Positions 58,526-64,000 of a stretch of DNA of 64,000 bases are shown piece by piece. Source of the stretch: Distichodus sexfasciatus. Lineage: Eukaryota; Chordata; Actinopteri; Characiformes; Distichodontidae. The stretch spans positions 1,034,971 through 1,098,970 of the forward strand of contig JAVGVS010000040.1 in assembly GCA_032718565.1 (NCBI GenBank). Reading direction: 5' to 3'. The notes beneath the pieces were generated by a model. The model was given only the letters and a program-made list of their open reading frames with translations, ran no database searches and was not told the origin of the DNA. Position numbers and translations under genes: made by a program. How positions within the stretch are numbered: position 1 is the stretch's first letter; each line of letters opens with the position of its first letter.

Positions 58526-60567
58526 GTGACTCCTTTGGCCAGAACTGAAGAGCAGCTGACGTTTTGTGTATGTTCAAGAAAGTCTTCTGCATTCTGAAAT
58601 CTTACATTAACATCAAGAAATTACATCACAACATCACAAGTTCTTAAATGCTCTAACAATTTTGGACGTACAGTCAATGGTACATTTTACAAAATAATAA
58701 TAAACATCTTAGTGTGAGTAGTGTGACATTTTTGCCAGGTTGCCATGAATTTTCTCCTGCTATCAGGCAGTAAAAGCAAAAAAAAATGGGCAGTATCAAA
58801 GAGGAGCAGTTTATCTCAACAGTCATGAGAACAAACATTCTAAGAAACATTAAACACAGTTGGACGGTCTGAGGGATTCTTTTTTATCACAGTTGAGTGG
58901 ACTCTTGGGATCACACCCTACCCAAGCAGCTGGCTCATAAAATGGAAAAAAAGTATTTTGGAAAAAAAGGCCCTGGTGTTAAGAGAAATGTTTACTCTGT
59001 CACAAATGGCCAAAGTGACGACATCCAAATGAAAACATGGTTGGGGTCAGACCCGATGGTGTGGTCATGTCCTGGAGCTCAGTACATTTTCCACTCAAAT
59101 TTGTTTCATCGTGCTTGTTAAACTCCAGCCCAGAGTCTGAAGTGCTGCTGCTCGGGTTCTACTGTGCTAAAGCTCCAGGGTGAGTGATCACGTAACTGGA
59201 CTGTCCAACAGACAGACAGATATCTCATTAAATGGTCTGTCAAACCGGCTGGCTGAAGAGAACAGGCTTAATATCAGTGGACTCCTGCTGACAGGCAAGT
59301 CAGCCTTAGCATCATCCTCTATAATCCCCACACTATCCCATCCTCAGCATTAGTGACCCCAGCAAACAGCATGGACTCAAAGTACATTGTGGTCCTTTCC
59401 CAGGAGGTAAAATGACCTTCTATAAAGCTTTTGGTCAAAATTATAAAATGTCAATTTGAAGGGAAAAAGTTTTTTTCAAAGTCTGTTCAATTTGGGGAAA
59501 ATCTATTTTGAAGTATATAAATGCCTGATTTTGCAGCCGTTTTTCTAAAAAATTGTGATGAAAGTTACAGTGTTTTTAGGCGTTTTGTTGCAATAAAGTT
59601 GCATGAGCAAGATTTGCGATTTTGTCCCCCTTTATAATGATTCTTTAACAATTAATTAAAATGAAGAGAACAAAACCACTTTTGTTTTTATTAATCATTA
59701 ATCATTTAGTTATTTTTGAAGGTAAATGTGAGGTGTTTTTATCACACAGTTTCCTGCGTCTCTTAAAAGTAACAAGAAAGTGTTTTGCTGGAAACAACAA
59801 TGATTGGTCAAAAATTGGAGAAAAGTTGTGGTAATTCGTCAAAATTGCACGGTAGTAATGAATGAATGAATTCACAGGGACTGGCTGAATTTGCCTTAAT
59901 AGTTGTGATCACAAGATTGCAAAATCCCAGAGGGTCTAATATACATACACATCTCCGTGAGCTTATTTGTGAATATGTCCTAAATATGCTTCACGCTTTG
60001 AAGATTTATCTTTTTGGTAATAAGGATTCACATTGTTCAAACGGTAGTGGCTTTTTGTCATGAGTGAAACCACATTGATAACGTATAAAATGACACGTAT
60101 AAAGAAGTCTAGTCCTCTGGAGCTCTGACTAATCACCCTCTTAATGACTGAGCCCAGATGAGCTTGTTGCGTGTCATCTGCCGACACCAATTACAGCTCG
60201 TCTGAAACGCTCCATTCCCTCATCTAATGGGCCCAGACACTCAGTTTCTTTATTTCCTAAACGGCTGCAAATGTGGTGAGAGTAAACCTGTAACTCCGTC
60301 ACTCTCCCCGTGGGAAATCAGAATGAGTCCAACCTGCAGTACTGCAGCCGTTCCCACGCTGACTGTACAAGAACAGTCTACTCTCAAACTCCCCAAAGCT
60401 GACCCAGAGCTTCACCGGCTCCGTCAGATTTCATTATGAAGGTGGCAGAGCGTTGGACAGTGGGCTCTATATTTAATTAAGGAAACTTCCCCTAAAAGTT
60501 TTCCTCTGGACCTTAGCTTTTTCGTGCAGATGTTAATAAGGGCCGTTAAGTGTCACACCACTGACCT

Positions 60568-60570
<3 letters not shown>
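58526..60570. other. intergenic, no gene seen
   Basis: AT-rich with no supported exon, RNA gene or transposon end. Confidence 0.45.

Positions 60571-60600
<30 letters not shown>
60571..60600 (+). repeat. (AG)15 microsatellite
   Basis: A perfect AG run of 30 bp. Confidence 0.95.
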
Positions 60601-60602
<2 letters not shown>

Positions 60603-60654
60603 TGTCTGGCCTTGCTAAAGGAAGGTTTTTCTCAGATACTGGAGACAGTGTTAA

Positions 60655-61083
60655 GTGGACCAGTCTAAACAAGAAGACTCCTGGTTAACTAAGGGGCTGC
60701 ACCAGGCTTCTGTTCTTTCTGAAAGGCTTTTTAAGGGCCTCAGCAAAAGGCTGTCAGGTTCCATTGAATACGCTCAATGCCCGGGTGAAGGCCGGGTTCC
60801 GCCCTCCCGAGCGCTGGTTGGTGGAGAAGATTGGGCTGGCACGTTAACAACTTGCCCTGAGAATGAACCGTGGTCCAAATATGAGCAGCAAATAGAGCAG
60901 AAGATTCCTTCAGCTGACCAGCACGGCACGATTAAGAAGAGCAACTGGGCTGTGTGTGAATATGTGTGTATAATAAGTGGCCAGATAGATGACAAATTAA
61001 ATCCACTTCTAACAGGTGCTATGTTCCACAGACTGTATCTGGCTTTGTCTCCAATTCTCCATGTTTCTGCTCTACTCGTGTAA
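60655..61083 (+). other. 142-codon open frame, unknown, doubtful
   Basis: One of the longest frames in the window outside the receptor locus. The translation begins MDQSKQEDSWLTKGLHQASV and is fairly hydrophilic up to about residue 95, with a more hydrophobic end. It has no motif that I recognise. An opposite-strand frame of 114 codons (60774-61118) covers the same DNA, so the openness may reflect base composition. There is no splice or promoter support. Confidence 0.15.
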
Positions 61084-61605
61084 AACCTGCCTGGATCATT
61101 CATAATGTAATGACTCATTTACCAATGCACTTTTTGACCTTCATTCTATCCAAGATTTTTCTGTCAGGGACTCCACATATAAAATGAAACATGAAAATAA
61201 ACATTAACAACAGCCCCATATCTATGTGCCAAATCTTGAAATGCTTGATCCAAGTCTCCCTCCTGGCTCTGAAAAGACAAGTGTAGATATGTTTTGGACC
61301 TCTGTGAGAGCATAACAGGCGTAAACCAAACTGAAAGCATAGCTGTGGTCAGCATCCAAAATGACAGAGTGTACTCCGAACAGAAAGTGCTGTAAGGGAG
61401 ATTATCTAAAACTCAGATTTGATTTATTGCATATCATCACGCTGATGTAAGAATCTGGAAGGACAACGAGGACGAGGGAGGACAAGGGCTTCTGCATTAG
61501 GGCACTTAAGATTTGGTAATTGACCAGTACATCATAATATTTTGCCATAATATTATACTAATGGTACAATATTGCCTTTTATCTACTACATCTTCTACAA
61601 CTGCG

Positions 61606-61838
61606 TGGGGAAGTGGGTAGTGTAACAGTTAGGGAGTTGGCCCATCATTGGAGTGGTCGGTTCAAGTCCCGGACTGGTAAAGGTACCACAGAGGTACTCA
61701 TGAGCAAGTTACCATCCCCAAGCACTGCTCTCCGGTCGCTGGCCATCAGCTGTCCATTGCTCCTCCATGGATGGTCAAATACAGAGGTTGCATTTCATTG
61801 CGGTGCACTATGTGTTCACAATGGCAAATAATCACTCG
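61606..61838 (+). mobile_element. tRNA-derived SINE, family A, copy 5
   Basis: The head GTGGGTAGTGTAACAGTTAG (A box) is followed by GGTTCAAGTCCCGGAC (B box), GGTAAAGGTACCACAGAGGT, CCCCAAGCACTG and a 3' end ATGTGTTCACAATGGCAAAT..AATCACTCGC. This is the best-preserved copy, about 230 bp. Confidence 0.85.
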
Positions 61839-64000
61839 CTAAATCTGTTTAATTTGTGGTCCTATGTCATAATTTCTTTCCAAGAAGCAGATGTTAGAAA
61901 TATTCTATGTTGTAGGGCAACTTTTCTCAGCCTCAGCACAGATTTGAAATTTTCTGCCCCAGCACACCCTAATGCCATATGGCTAACTAGTTATTTAGCT
62001 GCATCAGATGAGCTATGGTTGGGAAAGGCTGAATCTGTGCAGAAGAACATTGAGCTTCCAGGGATAAAAAAATGCTGCCTCACACAACATAACCTTCTTC
62101 AACGTTATGGTATAAATTAAGCTTAAATTCAGCACCAAAAAGGAAATGAGCACAGTGCTACTATAATACAGACTGTAAATGGTGATGAATGCTTTGGACT
62201 GTAAAGTGACTGTGTAACCCGGCCCTCACATCTGCTGCGTACCGTGTGGATAGAGTTCCCCCAGCCTCCTGTGGAGCACCACATATAACCCCCTCCGCCC
62301 CTCTCTCTTTCTGTTCTCCACATATTAGTTTCATTAGGGTAGAAGAAGAGTTGTGTAAATGCTTGGGGATGACAAACCCAGTGTTATTCAAGGATCAATT
62401 TACAAGTCCCAAACCCTGAGGTTCTCCCTCGGAGACTGCTTCAGCTGTGCCTTGTAAGACTGCCTGTGAGTTTTTCTCTTTCCTGTTGGAGATCGAAGCC
62501 TGCAAGCGACAAGCCCTCTCAAAACTCAATAATTTGAACACATGCAAAATATTAGGGGAGACTTTGAGGAATGGAAATGCAAGGACAATGGCCAAAAAGA
62601 GGAAAACATGAGAACCTGAAATTTAAAATGGATTATATATGTATATTATATATTATATATATATATTACCCCGACCCTGAATGGTCAGCCAATCTGTCAT
62701 GCTGTCTTCCTGCACTACAGAGAAGGAGGACGTGATGATGGAACGTGTTGAACCGAGCCACACTGTGAATCACAAGGGTGTTTGGGTCTCGGATGTTGCC
62801 CTCTATTAGTCAAGACTGGCTTCAAAGGGTGGCGTTTACTGTAGCCGAGACATGAGGGCCTCCGTGGGGGCCACTGTCCCTTAGCTGTAGGCCCCTGAGG
62901 GGGTGGAAATTGGGGGCTCAGAGGAGCCGAAGCCAGCAGGAGGCGGATCAGGTATCGTACCGATGCGAAGCGGAGGACGTTTACGGTCTCAGAGGGAAAG
63001 CAGCAGGTCAGGCTGGTGACATTTAGGCGCCTGAGAGTGAAGTTTGACCTCGGCGCAGTTTACCTGGAAGGAACACAGCCATTAAATGGGGAAGTAGAGC
63101 TTTAGCATGGGAAAAAGTCACAGTGATGAGAAAGGAGATCCATCTTTGACCCCCATTGACCGCCTTCTCGAATTGTACAGTCCGGCGCAATGAGCAGCTT
63201 TTATTATTAATGCAAACAAAACAGATCTCTAAAGGGAGAGTTCTCCTCGCCGCTATGCTTAATATTTCTTCAAAGCAGACTTTGTAATAATATTTACAAA
63301 TACTCGTCCTTCTTTTTCTCATTAACTCACTGTCACTCTTCTTTCTGCGCTAAAATTAGCAAAGAGACTGTTTTAAAAAATTACATGATATTTGCTGGAA
63401 TTCACTTAGTGATTTTTGTAGATGTTATCATAAAAATATATCAAAGTCTCCATATACAATAACAGCACTGCTTGTAATAAATTGTTGATTCTCCTAATGC
63501 ACAGATCACACACAGCATAAATCAAGGACAATGTCAAACATAAACATTCACAGATTTTTTTGAGCTTCTCATGTATATAGAACACAAGACAAAAGGTCTG
63601 GGGAGATAAATTAGAAAATGTAGTTACACATTCCAAATCAACACTGTGTTCTCCACTCTCCTTGTCTCTCTTGTGTGTGTGCTATTTTTTCCCACGTCTC
63701 ACACCTCGCTGTAAGTGTGTGAACTATGTGATTAGCATCGCACACAATAAACACACACACTGAAGCACTCAGCGTTTTCCCAGCGCACACACTCTCTCCA
63801 GCTCAGCACTTTGGGAGAAATCCCTGTGAGATTCCCACGCACCACCATCCTTTTCCATCATGGTCCCGCTCCCTGTCTCTCTCTCAATTTGCCTACAGTA
63901 TCACTTCCTCTGGGTCACACCGGTATGTTATTGGCCCCTATGAGTCCAAAAACTACACACAAAGACCAGGCTATAATTCTGAATGAGAGAGAGAGAGTGA
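61839..64000. other. intergenic to window end, AT and AG repeats
   Basis: A (TA)n-rich run at 62634-62668 and a short (GA)n at the very end of the window. Otherwise no exon or transposon is supported. Confidence 0.45.

Overview
This window is vertebrate genomic DNA, almost certainly from a ray-finned (teleost) fish. The reasons are split genes with GT-AG introns, AT-rich intergenic DNA full of dinucleotide microsatellites, several tRNA-derived SINE families, and Tc1/mariner and hAT DNA transposons of fish type. An ostariophysan (characin, catfish or gymnotiform-like) source is plausible from the composite SINE with ATTC-type tails, but I cannot prove it.

Only two protein-coding genes can be supported, both on the minus strand in the first third. 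The first (12890-14170) is an intact single-exon class A peptide GPCR of 426 residues. It resembles the neuropeptide FF / orexin / QRFP receptor group and carries NRY in place of DRY at the end of TM3. The second (16245-19728) is a four-exon galectin-fold gene that I assembled by matching splice phases. It encodes a 139-residue protein recognisable as GRIFIN, the lens galectin-related interfiber protein, and has a TATA-like element upstream and poly(A) signals downstream.

The remaining DNA (1-12.5 kb and 20-64 kb) is gene-poor. It holds five copies of one tRNA-derived SINE, a second tRNA-SINE family, composite SINEs with tetranucleotide tails, and a hAT element with perfect 8-bp target-site duplications that still carries an open BED zinc-finger exon. 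It also holds two Tc1-type elements with long terminal inverted repeats, a third transposase remnant, a MITE, a 120-nt near-perfect hairpin, a roughly 390-bp purine-rich tract and many AG/CA/AT microsatellites. A cluster of transposons lies at 43.3-48.6 kb.

The roughly 44 kb upstream of grifin has no credible gene. It may be regulatory space for a neighbour outside the window, but this cannot be tested from one sequence. I found no convincing new biological system. The most interesting items are the NRY receptor, the retained BED exon inside a deleted hAT element, the foldback hairpin, and a GRIFIN whose sugar-binding residues are nearly all kept.
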